This document shows, piece after piece, positions 11,823 through 22,788 of a DNA stretch of 64,000 nucleotides. Numbering within the stretch: position 1 is the stretch's first letter; each line of letters opens with the position of its first letter. The DNA comes from Blasia pusilla (taxonomy: Eukaryota > Marchantiophyta > Marchantiopsida > Blasiales). Location: contig CM114274.1 in the NCBI GenBank assembly GCA_050084515.1, forward strand, positions 2,666,001 to 2,730,000, written 5' to 3'. Below the pieces are notes generated by a model. It worked only from the letters and a program-made list of their open reading frames with translations, did no database searches and was not told the origin of the DNA. A program made the translations under genes and the position numbers.

Positions 11823-12175
11823 CGGGGCAGCAAATGAAGGCAATGGTCTCGCACAAATGTCCCTCTAGGACTTGTCGAGGTCACGTGTACTCCCCACGAC
11901 TCCCACTACTACTACCACCACCACTACTACGAGATTGTGAGGTGGGCGGTCGAACACGAGAAGTAGTAGTTGTATCCCCTCTTGAATGCGGATGTCACCA
12001 CTCTCTCCTTCACCATGTTAAGCTCAATCTTCTCGAGATAGAGCAAACACATGGGTCAATGTGGGTGAATCATCACTCATAAGAGTAGCATCACGCACCT
12101 TACTGGCGCAAATCTCTCCAAGATCCCATACCAAAATCGGATCGCTCGATCCTCGGTCACACCAGGTAAGCGAAA

Positions 12176-12943
12176 TCAAGCGCCGTGATACGCTGGCGTG
12201 TATGCCTCACGAAGACTCTCACCAGTCTTTCGCTCAAAGTCTGAAGATTCCTCAACTTCTCTGTCTTCACTCCTTGATAGTTCTTCTTCAATCTCTTGAA
12301 GAACTCGCAACCGGGCTAAACGATGGTGGGGCACTAGTACCTCCACTAGTACCCCCACTAGTACCTCCACGGTACCCCCACTCCGGCTCGCACTGTACCA
12401 CTCTCGGGTCGGGTGGCCGGGCATAGTAGGAGCACTACTACCAATACCACCATGGGTGATAGACACATAGCCTGGAGACCAATATTGTCTCCATGCCTCA
12501 ATCTCAAAGACAACATGGTCCTTCCTAAACTCATGGTAATCATCCATGGGTGGTCCTTCCAAGTCTTTGAAACAACCCCTTCCAAGCCAAGAAGGGTGTA
12601 AACAACGCGTGCGTCCGCAACATCTGCATATCACACCACGTATCAAACTCCGCATGAAGTCCTCCAACTCAATGGTACCCCCGCACCGAGTATCGCCCCT
12701 GGGCCCTTCATGGCCCCATATCCACCGTCCATGTCCCAAATCAATGGAGCGCAACACTCGATAACAACGTAGAAGACTCGGTGTTTGGAACACCTCGCCC
12801 TCCTCTTCATCAACCGTCGGAAGTGGAAAAGGTAGCCGATACCTAAATCCACTCGTGTGAAACCACCACGCCCGCATCACGGTACCCAACCGGACCACCC
12901 GACAGTTCCGTGATGACCAACGCCGATGCCGCACCACCACCAA
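12176..12943 (-). pseudogene. gag-like N-terminal segment of the PHD gypsy element
   Basis: A 255-codon frame starting MVVVRHRRWSS. It contains a charged region ending EEELSRSEDREVEESSDFERKTGESLREAY, whose ERKTGESL part resembles the capsid-domain word F..L.Q..GESV.EY of plant gag proteins. Near 12,330-12,375 a short 15-bp tandem repeat (gtactagtgggg type) encodes a VLVGVLVEVLVP run. Reading continues in other frames toward the zinc knuckles. It is placed upstream of RT on the same strand, as expected for gag. It lacks a detectable complete capsid domain and is probably a decayed copy. The name gag rests mainly on position. Confidence 0.5.
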
Positions 12944-14333
12944 ATTACCAAGTGACGTCGATGTCGCTATACTATTCTAGATCTACTAGCTATGGGTGTA
13001 GGCAACCTAACTTGTCATCACCACAAGAAGTCTCCCACAATCTACTCGTCATCCCCCTCGGCCTCACTACCGGTAGTACACAGGAGTAACACTACTCGAA
13101 ATCAGCGTCAACCCTAACAATGGGCGCAAGCAAGAAGCACGATGGAGGGGATCCAAACACAGGAAATCCAACGACAACCCTCCAATCGCAAATGGAAATC
13201 AAGGTAACACAATCCACCAAACGTGGTGCCCTCGAATCCACAAAACCCACCACACAATTCTAACGCAATAGCTACTCCGCCTGGTCGATGACGTGCTAGT
13301 TTAACGCCGCAAAGACCTGAAAATATTACCGCATGGAGAGGCTACACCGTACTATGCGCTAGAGGTACATCAACCAAAAACCTGAGATGCATAAAGCGCC
13401 TAACACATCTCGAACAAAGACCAAATGAGCTACAATAGTCAGACACCGGCATAGTTAAGAACTCGGCAGATTAAGCGTCCTCCAGCGAGAATAGCCCAAA
13501 GATGGGTGACCGAGTTATGCAAAACTCAAATCCCAAATCCTGCAAAAATTGCCTCACGCCCAAGCAAGCAAGCAAGCAAGCTTGCTTGCTTGCTCCTTGC
13601 TCCTTACTCCGCCTCTCACACCCACTCGCCCCGAGCTACCACGAGTTGCCTCAAGCCTCTGTTTGAAATCAAATCTGTTTCGATCAGAATTCAATTGACC
13701 ACCATAGCTATCTCTCCACAAAAATTAGCTACAACCGAGCTCAGACTCCGAGCTAAAAATCAAACAAACTTGTTGTCCATACACCTCCGAATCGCAAATC
13801 CGGCTAACGCTTCGCCAAGTTTCATGCACGCAGAAATCCGCAACGCTCCACACACTCGGCGAGATAGATTCACAGGAGATCACTGTCGAGTAGCAACAGA
13901 ACCTCTCACCCGATCTGGATGAACTTCAACACGACTTCCGCACTCCAAGCTCTCCACATCGAAGAAAACCGTCGAACACGAACAGAATCTTCAATCCTTG
14001 ATAACTTCCAACTCCCTTGACAAAATCCGGCGATCTAAAGCGTTGGAAAGCTCTCAGCAAGCGCTTCTTTCCCAACCAACCGCGTGTACCAGATTCACAC
14101 CTCCAACATAGGCCACAAGCCACGAACATCCACGGTGAGTACACAATCGCCCTAACCAGATCCCATCTTGATCTACAATCGAAGCTACCATCGATCTACT
14201 CCGGTTCTTTGAGTGAAATCCGTGAAAGACTTCTTGTCATAAAACACGTTTACAATCACATACAATCAAGCCAAACCCACTCCACGATGGGAGAATCTAG
14301 GTCGAAGCTTGGAAACACCATAGCCAAGAGCTC
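12944..14333. other. Non-coding leader/LTR-like stretch of the PHD gypsy element
   Basis: No gene recognised. Frames of up to 138 codons (13,506-13,922 plus) have no known domain and read as chance openings in a low-stop region. Position upstream of the minus-strand gag suggests 5' UTR and 5' LTR, and it runs into repeat copy B at 14,334. I found no convincing primer-binding site here. Confidence 0.35.
13567..13594. repeat. Perfect 28-bp palindrome built from AAGC/GCTT repeats
   Basis: Tandem aagc units meet tandem gctt units at a central caagcttg, giving 14-bp arms with no loop, at about 13,580/13,581. It could extrude as a cruciform or simply be a microsatellite inversion. Confidence 0.9.
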
Positions 14334-14568
14334 TACTCACTACCAAGGCTAACTCCCAACGCAAAGGCTCAACTCAAAAAGAATCGTTGTTTGAGGGCAA
14401 GCCACCTTATATCCTCCAACCTAAGAGCGGGCCCCACCGGGAAAGTCACCCCAAGTGAGTAACCCCAACCCTATGTATGGAACCGCATCTCTACCAAGCC
14501 ACTACGGTCCTACATAAGGAATGGCCTCTACCAGCACACCATACTCTACGACATAATCCGTATGGTCA
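14334..14568. repeat. LTR-type repeat, copy B
   Basis: Same orientation and near-identical to positions 1-250. It ends abruptly at 14,568, where the TG of the chromovirus LTR begins, whereas copy A continues with atggtgtcgtgcg. This marks the insertion point of the chromovirus into an older element. Confidence 0.75.
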
Positions 14569-14983
14569 TGACAGCCTACTCTCCTTGAACATTAATCTTT
14601 GTTGTTGCGGAAGGGTGGGTTCAGTAGGTCACGCTCTCAAGGCTGATTTGCATCCAAACACACACTTTGGTTAGTCGAGTTTGGATCAATCAGCGAGCTA
14701 ACTTTCCGGCTTCTCGTCTCGGTCTCTTATCAAGCTCAATCTCCCTAGTTTTCCAGCTTACAACACATGCAAGTCTCGAAAGACTTGGGACACACTTTCT
14801 GGTCAATTCAGGAATCTCAAACGGCGTTTCGCGCTTGGCGGTTCCAACTGTCCGATGGACATCCAATGAGTCCTTAACCGAGACTCACACAAAATACATC
14901 TTGGAGAGACTCCTCCCTTACAAGTACTTCTAGAGATCTCTAGGGTGCCCCTAAGTGGGAAGGATAGTCGGGCCCCTCACAAT
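14569..14983 (-). repeat. 3' LTR of the chromovirus, first part
   Basis: Starts TGACAGCCTACTCTCC and aligns with the 5' LTR start at 29,222 through gtctcgaaagacttgggac and ccctaagtgggaaggatag. It breaks at 14,983, directly before CACTAGT, in a sequence that in the intact 5' LTR reads cccctcaaaatggccctc. Relative to the 5' LTR it lacks about 150 bp (29,550-29,690). Confidence 0.85.
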
Positions 14984-15027
14984 CACTAGTACAAAAATCC
15001 CCTCTGGATGATTCTAGATGTTACTCA

Positions 15028-15245
15028 AACCGGGCCTGTGTGACTAAATAAGCGTCTAGTCATAAGGATTGACTAGACGCTTCATTAAGAATGACTATAC
15101 GAGTCATAAATAATGACTAGGCGAGTCATTAACTATGACTACTCAGAGTAATAAATAATGACTTCATGCGTCACAAGAGAATGACTAAGTCATTAAAATG
15201 ACTTGTCCATGTCATTTACAATCCTATTCACTGACAATATCCAAA
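15028..15245. repeat. CACTA subterminal repeats, left end
   Basis: At least eight copies of a tgact/agtca word, several paired into short palindromes such as tgactaggcgagtcat and tgactatacgagtcat. The counterpart lies at the right end (22,165-22,300). In the characterised En/Spm system, subterminal repeats bind the TnpA protein; the same role is inferred here. Confidence 0.65.
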
Positions 15246-15253
15246 TAACTATA

Positions 15254-15968
15254 CTAGTCATTATGTATAACAGATTTCTTTATTGCTAAGAGAAATATGT
15301 ACATGAAATTGTCATTTGAGTCCATTTTGTATCCATGAATATGAATTATTCCACCCTTGCCCCGTTGGACAATATCCACTGTATAACGAAGTTGGCTTGG
15401 AGTTCTGTGCATAGGGTCCATCTCTACCGCCTTGAGACATGTTTGCCTCTCCCTCTCCACTATATTGCACACCCACTTGCTATTTGAGAGGAATACGACT
15501 TTCAGGTACACGCGCGGGTGCAACATCCCTTGCCCAATTAGCTTGCCCCCCAACTGTCCCTTTCTGCCAATACAATGCAACCCACCAATTAGAGACAATT
15601 TCTTTCAAATGCCACTAACCTTGAAACACAATTGTAGACACACATCCTGTCTAATTGATCAGAAAAATTACCCTCTTCTTCTTTCCCCCAACAGTTGATG
15701 GACACGACTCCTTAGGATCCAAAAGCTCAACTGAGCCTGATTGATCCTCTTCACCAAAGTCTGCAACAAACTCTGGATCACAAGTGAGAGATTCTTCACC
15801 TCCAGTCTGAACAACAATGTCATCACTCGATTCTGCCATCACTACCAATACCTTTCCAAGCAATCGAGAGCTCCTCCGCTTCGGTCCAAGATGGAGAGGC
15901 TCCCTCTTTGCAGGTCGTGGGACACATACTTGCTTAGAACAAGCCTCTGCACTGCACTGAATGCTCAA
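15254..15968 (-). pseudogene. Unrecognised coding-like segments at the 3' side of the CACTA transposase
   Basis: Two minus-strand frames, 15,968-15,651 (105 codons, acidic centre EDQSGSVELLDPKESCPS followed by a basic GGKKKR) and 15,598-15,254 (114 codons, with a METDP-like word and IHIHGYKMDSNDNFMY). They follow the DUF4216-like segment and could be C-terminal exons of the same transposase gene or a second transposon gene. I do not recognise a family. Confidence 0.35.
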
Positions 15969-16169
15969 TATGTCAAAGCTTACAATTCAACGCCTCTCTG
16001 TTTGAGTTCTTCCGCCAATTCCTTAAGGCGTCTGTTCACATAAGCCGCACGGGCCTCAACAAGGTCACACATTTCATTCACATTTTCCATCAAATACCTT
16101 TAAAAAAAAACAACCTGCATGTCCCATGAACCCATGCCCCATGGCAGAACACACCACACAAACATTTCT

Positions 16170-16868
16170 TTAAGAACCCATGGCATCATTAAATTCCTCT
16201 GCAATCTCAATGTTGCCTTCCCATCTTTCTACCCTCATCAATAGTACATACTGATTTTCGACAACTGTGACAAGTTGAACCGCTCTATTGGGAGCTTCAA
16301 AAGCGCCGGGGCCATCTAAATTGAACTCCAAAGTATTACTTGATACCCTACGATTCCTCGCCTGCTTGTAGCACACTATTTGCCATTCGGGAGATTCCTC
16401 CACGAATAGGAAGAAAGCCTGTTCAACCTGACTAGGGAATACAAAAGGTTTAGACCATTCAGGTTGCATTTGCCTAAAGTTTGCTAGCAAGAATCCATCA
16501 CTATCACTCTTCATTGTAGCCCTAGCCCCACGCCAATCTGGTCGCACCCAAGTCTCTTTCATGAGAATGATAGGATTGGATGTGTTCCCATAGTCCAATT
16601 TCCATATGTTAGATAGCTCTCCTATGTATCCCATTTGCATCCATCCTCTATCCTGGTGATTGCTCATTTTCTCGAATACAGATATCAACCATGAATCATA
16701 TGTGACAAAGTGATCGTCACTTTGATCTACCACATGGAAATGGTTTCCACAGGCTTGCATTCTCTTGTAAGCTAAGACGGAAATTCGAGGTGGAGCACAC
16801 AGAAGATAGAATCCCGGTTCATATTTGGATGTAGTGCTGAATGCTCTCGGATTGCCAATCAAATCCAT
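16170..16868 (-). pseudogene. DUF4216-like segment of the CACTA transposase
   Basis: A 232-codon frame. The order RVSSNTLEFNLD at the end, preceded by FVFPSQVEQAFFLFVEESPEWQIVC, resembles the plant CACTA DUF4216 domain, in which a stretch of the type (F)ILA.Q..QVFY..D....W.VV is diagnostic. The upstream part includes DQSDDHFVTYDSW and YGNTSNPIILMKETWV, matching the expected type in which a requested colour change is followed by W.....R....D. Its position directly downstream of the DUF4218-like segment agrees with the usual transposase layout. Splicing from the upstream exon is not resolved. Confidence 0.65.
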
Positions 16869-17064
16869 TCTGTGAATGGTGGAAAGCCCCTCGCACCACC
16901 TCCAATATGCACATTTTTCTCCATATTATATTTCATGTAGAGGTCATGCCATTATTAGCCGACCGGTATGTGGTGAGCGACGACATTAAAAAAACAAGGA
17001 AGCCAAATAAATGCCACAACACGTAGATTTGAGTCATTCAACCCTTTACTTACCTCCACCATGG

Positions 17065-17921
17065 TTACATTACACTAGTGTTTTGCAACACATATTCATG
17101 AATCATCTGCCAAATATGCCTCGGCAATTGCAATGGGGAACCTCTACCTTGAAGAACTTCACCTACCGCTCCCTCATCTTCCTCCACTTGCCATATCCTG
17201 GCCTTCACATGTTCAAACCCCGCCATATACTTTGTCAAATATCCCAAGGTCTCGTGCGAAATGTAACCCATTGCCATGCTGGCCTCAGGCCTGTATCTTG
17301 TCAAGACATGGTCTTTCATGACTTTCATAAAACACTCCATTGGGAACATCCACCTCGTATAATAGGCCCGTACTGTCCAAGCTCTTCCACAACATGGATA
17401 ACAAGATGAGTTATGACATCAAAGAAGGCGGGAGGAAAATGGATCTCCAAATCGCACAATAATTCTGCCACATCATCTTTGAGCTTGGGAAAGTTTGCTG
17501 GATCAAAGACCTTCACACATATACGACCAAACACCTTGCACAATTGCATGGTTGCATTACGAACGAGCTTCTGCATCAATCCCCTTAAGCATACAGGTAG
17601 AATCTGTTGCATAAGCACATGATAATTGTGTGTCTTCATACTACTGAGTTTCTTGTTTTTTACATGCTTTTTGAAGGCACCTGCATAGCCAATCGGAACT
17701 CTCAAAGATTGAAGCCTCGAAAGAAATGTTTTCCACTCTGTGTCTGTGCAAACATAAGGTGCCTGGTATTTTAATACCACATTGGGTCTGTTCTTATCAT
17801 CCTTCAACCACAATTGAGAACGTATCCTCCTCTCTTGGAGATCCAATCGCACTATTGTTATGTCCTTCTCCCCAGAAAGGAACCTCAATAGGCTCTCGCA
17901 TACATTTTTCTCAATATGCAT
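17065..17921 (-). pseudogene. CACTA transposase, Tnp2 end and DUF4218-like domain
   Basis: The frame at 17,921-17,325 begins MHIEKNVCESLL, a hallmark of CACTA Tnp2/DUF4218 proteins. It continues through SLRVPIGYAG, KLSSMKTHNYHVLMQQILP and EIHFPPAFFDVITHLVIHVVEEL, each with close analogues across plant CACTA elements. A second frame, 17,349-17,065, continues MFPMECFMKVMKDHVLTRYRPEASMAMGYI, the DUF4218 ending (usual form ..PFER.M..LK.YV..R..PE.SI...Y). The two frames overlap by 25 bp, so a frameshift separates them. The upstream catalytic part of Tnp2 is not recognisable between 17,950 and 18,400. Confidence 0.85.
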
Positions 17922-18571
17922 TACGTCTAGATTATGTTTGGTAGGGTCGAACTCCTCTTACACCACATATAACAACCATGAGTACAAATGGATGATAAAC
18001 GAGCCTCAATTCTTGAAAGCATATGGTGTGGCAAATAATAGACGTTGCGTTTGAGCGGATGGGTGACATAGATTACCCGCCAGTAGTCCAACTCCACATC
18101 AAGTATGCTCTACCGTTTCACGCCATATCTCTGTCCCGGATCCCGTTGAGCATTTGGAGCTTCTGTATCTTGGCGTTCTGATCCCCCCTCTAAACCCGCA
18201 CCTGTGCCTCTTTCCATGTCGTACATGGTCTTTTGGTGTCCCCAATCCAGAATCTGCTCTTTAGTGACTCGTGGAGGTGGACCACAAAGCTCTCGGGCAT
18301 TGTTGAATTGAACTATCTGTGATGCCGTATGTCTCTAAGGATGATCAAGTGGGAGGAAACGTCGATGTCCAATGTATTTCATGCTCCTCAAAGGTCTGGG
18401 ATGGGTGTAGAGAGAGAAGCAAGTGAAGAGGGTACCATATGAGAGGAGAGAGACACTCTCATATAGTGTGAGTGTTGACCAAACAACGTGTTTGTGCGGA
18501 GCTTCCAAGTGTCATCCAAAAAACTCTTCATCACACCATCTACTTTACCAAATTGGGATCCCCAATAGACA

Positions 18572-18788
18572 TTACTTATAAGTGTAGTAGCTTTTGGCAA
18601 TGAATTGAATGTGAAGGCTATTGAATGTGTTGAACCAAGCTGGTGCTACCAGCTTAGCAATATCAACATATGCTCTTGCTCTGTGTATTGTGAATTTTGC
18701 GCAGGAGACCAAGTAATGATCAGAGGTTTCATCCCCATCGTCACACAAGGCACAAGAGTTTAGTTGTGCTCCCATCACGCTTTTCTGG

Positions 18789-18834
<46 letters not shown>

Positions 18835-18874
18835 TGTACTCATTAAGTAGTGCCTCTTGTAGCCTTGCGACCAT
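18572..18874 (-). pseudogene. LINE reverse-transcriptase zinc-finger (zf-RVT-like) fragment
   Basis: The minus-strand frame includes SCALCDDGDETSDHYLVSCAKF, which matches the zf-RVT pattern C-x2-C-x(n)-E-x3-H-x4-C found at the C-terminal end of many plant LINE ORF2 proteins. The repeat-encoded (SL)n run in the same frame comes from the (GA)n microsatellite at about 18,791-18,830. The fragment lies inside the CACTA boundaries and therefore was either captured by it or inserted into it. Confidence 0.6.
18791..18833. repeat. (GA)n microsatellite
   Basis: Alternating ga with one aaag interruption, inside the CACTA element. Confidence 0.95.
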
Positions 18875-19159
18875 AGACCCCGCGCCTTGGTTGGACGGAG
18901 CTTGAGACTAGGATGTCTCCAGAGAGAAGCAAGTGAAGAAGGTACCATATGAGAGGAGGGAGACACTCTCATATAGAGTGAGTGTTGACCGAACAACGTG
19001 TTTGTGCGGAGCTTCCAAGTGTCATCCAAGAAACTCTTCACCACACCATCTACTTTACTTGATTAGGATCCCCAATAGACATTACTTACAAGTGCAGCAA
19101 CTTTGGGCAATGAATCAAGGCTACTGAATGTGTTGAATAATTCTGGTGCTACTAGAATA

Positions 19160-22100
19160 AGAGAGAGGGAGACTGTACTATTAAGTAGTGCCTGTCACTG
19201 TGCAAGGACGAAAAGGGTATCACCACGACTCAAACAAAGGATAGATAGAGTGGGATGCATAGGAAAAGCAGCCGAACTTCTTTGTCAATGTTTGGGAACA
19301 AGAATCTGTGGATAATCTGATGTGAGATTGGGAGAGGGAGAAGAAGAGTGTGAGGGTGGGATAGTTGAAGCTTGCTCACCAAGAAAAAGTGGCAAGACGC
19401 GTGAGAGCTGCGACGGCAGTGGCAACAACCACAAGGGGCAAAATCTTTGAGAGAAATCTGGTGATATCAATTTTCTTCCCGAGCTTATCCTTCTTCACTT
19501 TGATCCCGAATGAAGCCAGAGCAACGTTCCCTTCTCGCCTAAAGAGTCTTCACCATAATGGCTCAAAGGATGCAATTCATCTAAAGGAAAAGCGTGCAGC
19601 ATGTAGTTGTCAAGCGCATGGTAGAACATCTCCCGTACCTGCATCAATCCAGTTCAAATTCAGATGGATTTCACCACTCTCGGAAAAGTCCTTGAAGTGG
19701 CACAACGCACAAATAGAGGACTGGAGATCCCATCCAATAAAAAAAAAAGTGGGGCTCAAAGAGCCAACCAGGTCCAGGGCCACAACCAGCATGATTGAAA
19801 AGAAAATGGGGGACCCCTCAACAAGATAACTTCACCAACACCAGAATACACAAGGAATGATTGAGTGAACTGATGTTTTGTCCTCATGAACCAAGATGGT
19901 CATTGGTATTTAATCACAATACTTATAGTACCAATGCATGCCAGCTCAGACAAGACAAGTGATCACAAGAGAAGTCAGTGCTTTCCCAAGAAGCTAACTG
20001 TTCCAAATGTTCAACTCCGGCAACCTCACATTGATGAATGAATTTAGCAAATTGAACGTACTTCCCACACGGTATGTACTCACTTACAATCAGAGCAGGG
20101 CCATAGGAAGAGGTCAAGAAAGTCAAATCTCATGCTCTCATGATAGCTATGATTGAAAAGATGGGGTTGGCTCTTCAAACGTATGAAGGACCTAGCTCTT
20201 TCAGAGCGGGCTCTGGAAGAATTCAGGGAAGTCCATGGTAGAATTCTCAAGCTAGCTGCAATATAAAAGATAGAGCTCTTCATTATCCAGTACCTGTGAT
20301 GATTGGAATGGGGAATAGCCACATGACATCTTTGGTCTTTCCCCGTGTTCCAATTCCAAGCCTCACGAGCCGCATCAGAATGTGATGGGCGTTAATTGGA
20401 AGTGGAGTAGCTTAGTTAACTGGAGATGCGAGAGCGGAGAAGTCAGAAGCTTGGGCAGTTGATCTACCAAAAATTCTTAAGAGCAATTTCTTCTCAAGGT
20501 TTCCTTGAATCAGTAGGAACATTTCTCAAAGAAAAACGCAATCCATTCCCCAAGAAACACAACCCATCCTCTCATCCAAGAGCCCCAACACAACCGAAGC
20601 ACAGATCGACAAGCTAAACTTCTTGGACGGGCTCTGAACTCAGTCACGCCGCAAGATAATGCAAACTAGTGGTTTCAGTATCCTTTCTCTTCCGAATTCA
20701 TTCTTCACTCCAAGCTCTGCAATCAGAACGCTTCATTCTTGGTCGCAGAGCGCCATTGGCGCCGTGGTATTACAAGACACCCGCACACGGAAACCATGAA
20801 AATCGCCCACGCCCCCGGGGAGGAAAAGCTTGGAATACCAACATCACAATGGCTTCAGCCTCAGCCATCCCATTCGATTCTACGCATGCCCGATCCCCCC
20901 CCCCGAATCACAATCTGCGTCGCCGCATAAACAGTTCCCTTTCGTTCGTCCACACACATCCTCAGGAGCCACCATAATCTCCAATCATGAAGAGAGGCCC
21001 GAGAGCTCAGGATCACAGAGAGAGAGAGAGAGAGAAAAACAAAGAATGAAAGAAGTAAAAAATGTCGATCACCAAGCGGAATCAACAACGACAAATACCA
21101 ACGTGTGGAGTGAGCAATCATTGAGAGTAAGCGGATTGGAGTGGGTGAGAATATAGTGAGTGCGAAGACCTAACAAAGGAGATAACGCGCAAGGCTCCGA
21201 GAGATAGTTGCAAAAAGCGAGAGCGTCCTTGAGGAGAAAATAGTGAGATGACAATACACAGTCGGAAGCAAAAAAGAGATTAAAAACCTGTGTGGCACGG
21301 CAAGAAAGAACAGAGAAGAACGAGAACAAAAACAAAAACAAAAAGTAGGAACAAATGGACAAACAAACAAAGAGTTCCAAAAATAATTGCGACTTCAAGA
21401 AGAGAGAGCAAGCAAGAGCGCGAAGGACGGCAACGCAATGCAGATTCCGCGAGAGTCAGCGTGAATCCTGAAGAGCGCAAAGGGCACAGAGACCGATTGC
21501 GCAAGAGTCATATGGGCTAGAGAAAGCTTGCACGATTTCCGTTGGTTTCCATTGGATTACTACATTCATTAGCTTAGAGTCAGTAAGTCTCAAGTTTGAA
21601 GTTCAATATGGAAAGTCCGGAGGACTCGATTAATTAACCTGTCAACGAGAGAGAGAGAGAGGACAATGAGCTTTCATCCGTGGCAACGCTGACGCATTGC
21701 CTCAGAACACCAAACCCGACTCATGGAACACATGCAAGAAAAATAAAACAAAGTGTCTTACAGTTCTTCAGCAAAACAAAGAACTCACCAGAAACGTTCG
21801 TCGATGGAAAATGGCTACTTCCACGCGGTCACGAACTTGTTACAACGCACAGGCACTCCTTCACCTTTCACACACAAAGCTCTCCACAAAGCTTTTCACA
21901 CACAAAGCTTTAGGTTTAGGCTTCTAAAAACTTAGGGTTAAGAAACTTAATTAACATTACACCCTCACATTTCTTTCTTAAGATCTCTCCTTCCCTAGTT
22001 AGTTTTGGTAACCCTACTAGCATCCCTTTTGCCCCTCTCCCTTGGGATAAAGTCGCTTCTAAAGCGCTTTAAATAGGACCCTATCATTATTTCTAATTAG

Positions 22101-22160
22101 AAAGAAGTAGTTCATGAGTTGTTTAAGCATGAGTTAGTAGGTAAAAAAAAAGCTCGTCCC
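19160..22160. other. Uncharacterised cargo of the CACTA element
   Basis: Three kilobases without a recognisable gene. Several short frames occur on both strands (for example 19,365-19,829 plus and 20,322-20,080 minus) with ordinary-looking composition, and (GA)n runs occur at about 21,019-21,034 and 21,649-21,662. Composition between 19,300 and 21,550 is more gene-like than the surrounding retroelement sequence, which would suit captured host exons, but no family is recognised. Confidence 0.35.
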
Positions 22161-22164
22161 TCTA

Positions 22165-22300
22165 TAAGTCTTACTCGAGTAAGTAATTGTGACTCCACAA
22201 TAATATGAGTAATAAACGAGTCATTTGATTGGTTGTGGAGTAACTATTAGTAATTTTTATGACTCTTATTAACATGAGTCACTAACCATTGGGTTTAAAA
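22165..22300. repeat. CACTA subterminal repeats, right end
   Basis: Several gagtaa/gagtcat words in both orientations (actcgagtaag, tgactccac, cgagtcatttg, catgagtcacta). They mirror the left subterminal block. Confidence 0.6.
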
Positions 22301-22320
22301 TAGCCCCTTTTCTACTAGTG

Positions 22321-22772
22321 AATGGCCCTCAACCCGATTGCTCTCACAGTTGTTTTTGGCCAATATCTCATGCGTTTGTTAAGATCTTTAGTGCGTTAAG
22401 AGCACCAAAAGACAAGCTTTCCAACGCGCCCTTATTTGTCCCAAATGCATCTTGGGGCTAAACGTTATGGTCCAAAATATAGTCAATTTCCCCAAACGCT
22501 AGTTGCATTCCAAAATTGGTTCTCATCTCTTTGGCGAACAACCTTCCAAGACTCAACTCATCTCAAGTCTTGGTTCACGTTTGGTCTAGGTTTCCTGATC
22601 GTGACCACTGACACATGAAATGCACAATTCTGTTTTGCGTTTCATCTCTTGGACTTTTCCAAGAGACCTTCCAAAAGCCTCTCCAAAGCGTGATCATCGC
22701 ACCGTGAGTCCACTTGAGTTATGATGTTCCGCTTGGCGCCTATTAGGTGTTTGTTTGGTTATGAGGGTCGCA
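22321..22772 (-). repeat. 3' LTR of the chromovirus, second part
   Basis: Begins with the AAT duplication and continues aatggccctcaacccgattg, aligning with 29,778-30,240 of the 5' LTR. It ends ggtcgca, that is, TGCGACC at the LTR start in element sense. Confidence 0.85.
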
Positions 22773-22788
22773 AAACTCACCCCTCCTT
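22773..22788 (-). other. Polypurine tract of the chromovirus
   Basis: In element sense it reads AAGGAGGGGTGAGTTT immediately before the 3' LTR. This is the usual plus-strand primer position and composition. Confidence 0.75.

Larger units (their letters stand above)
6690..12950 (-). mobile_element. Ty3/gypsy-type LTR retrotransposon with terminal PHD finger (degenerate)
   Basis: Read on the minus strand, the order is gag-like segment (12,943-12,176), two CCHC knuckles and an RGG box (11,822-11,578), reverse transcriptase (9,648-9,036), RNase H (8,659-8,390), integrase zinc-binding domain and core (8,106-7,006), and a PHD finger ending in a stop at 6,693. RT-RNase H-IN is the gypsy order. The coding region is split over at least ten frames by stops and indels, so it is not autonomous. 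About 1.9 kb between the RGG box and RT (9,700-11,570) is unassigned: an isolated DTG occurs in the frame at 10,558-10,265, but I cannot call a protease from it. Repeat copies at 1-425 and 14,334-14,568 probably represent its LTRs or flanks. Confidence 0.8.
18411..19158. repeat. Direct duplication of about 240 bp inside the CACTA element
   Basis: 18,411-18,655 and 18,921-19,158 are near-identical (both contain gtaccatatgagaggag and ccaatagacattactta), offset by 510 bp. The spacer holds the zinc-finger fragment described separately and a (GA)n tract. Confidence 0.9.
14984..22320 (-). mobile_element. CACTA (En/Spm-type) DNA transposon, 7.3 kb
   Basis: The left end reads CACTAGTACAAAAATCCCC and the right end, reverse-complemented, CACTAGTAGAAAAGGGGCT, so the terminal inverted repeats begin with CACTA as the superfamily requires. 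Both sides carry a 3-bp target duplication AAT (14,981-14,983 and 22,321-22,323). The empty site is preserved in the paired LTR at about 29,778. Inside are minus-strand remnants of the CACTA transposase gene (DUF4218- and DUF4216-like), subterminal GAGTCAT-type repeats, a LINE-derived zinc-finger fragment, and about 3 kb of uncharacterised sequence. Coding regions contain stops, so the copy is probably non-autonomous. Confidence 0.92.

Noticed and set aside
12176-12943. Host gene on the minus strand
   Set aside because: Its position upstream of the zinc knuckles and RT of the same strand and its ERKTGESL word fit gag better than any host family.
13100-13130. Primer-binding site for the PHD gypsy element (gcgcccattg type)
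   Set aside because: Only a weak partial match to a tRNA 3' end, with no TG-started LTR beside it.
18572-19044. Functional zinc-finger gene inside the CACTA
   Set aside because: Only a short zf-RVT-like piece is present, interrupted by a microsatellite and duplicated flanks.
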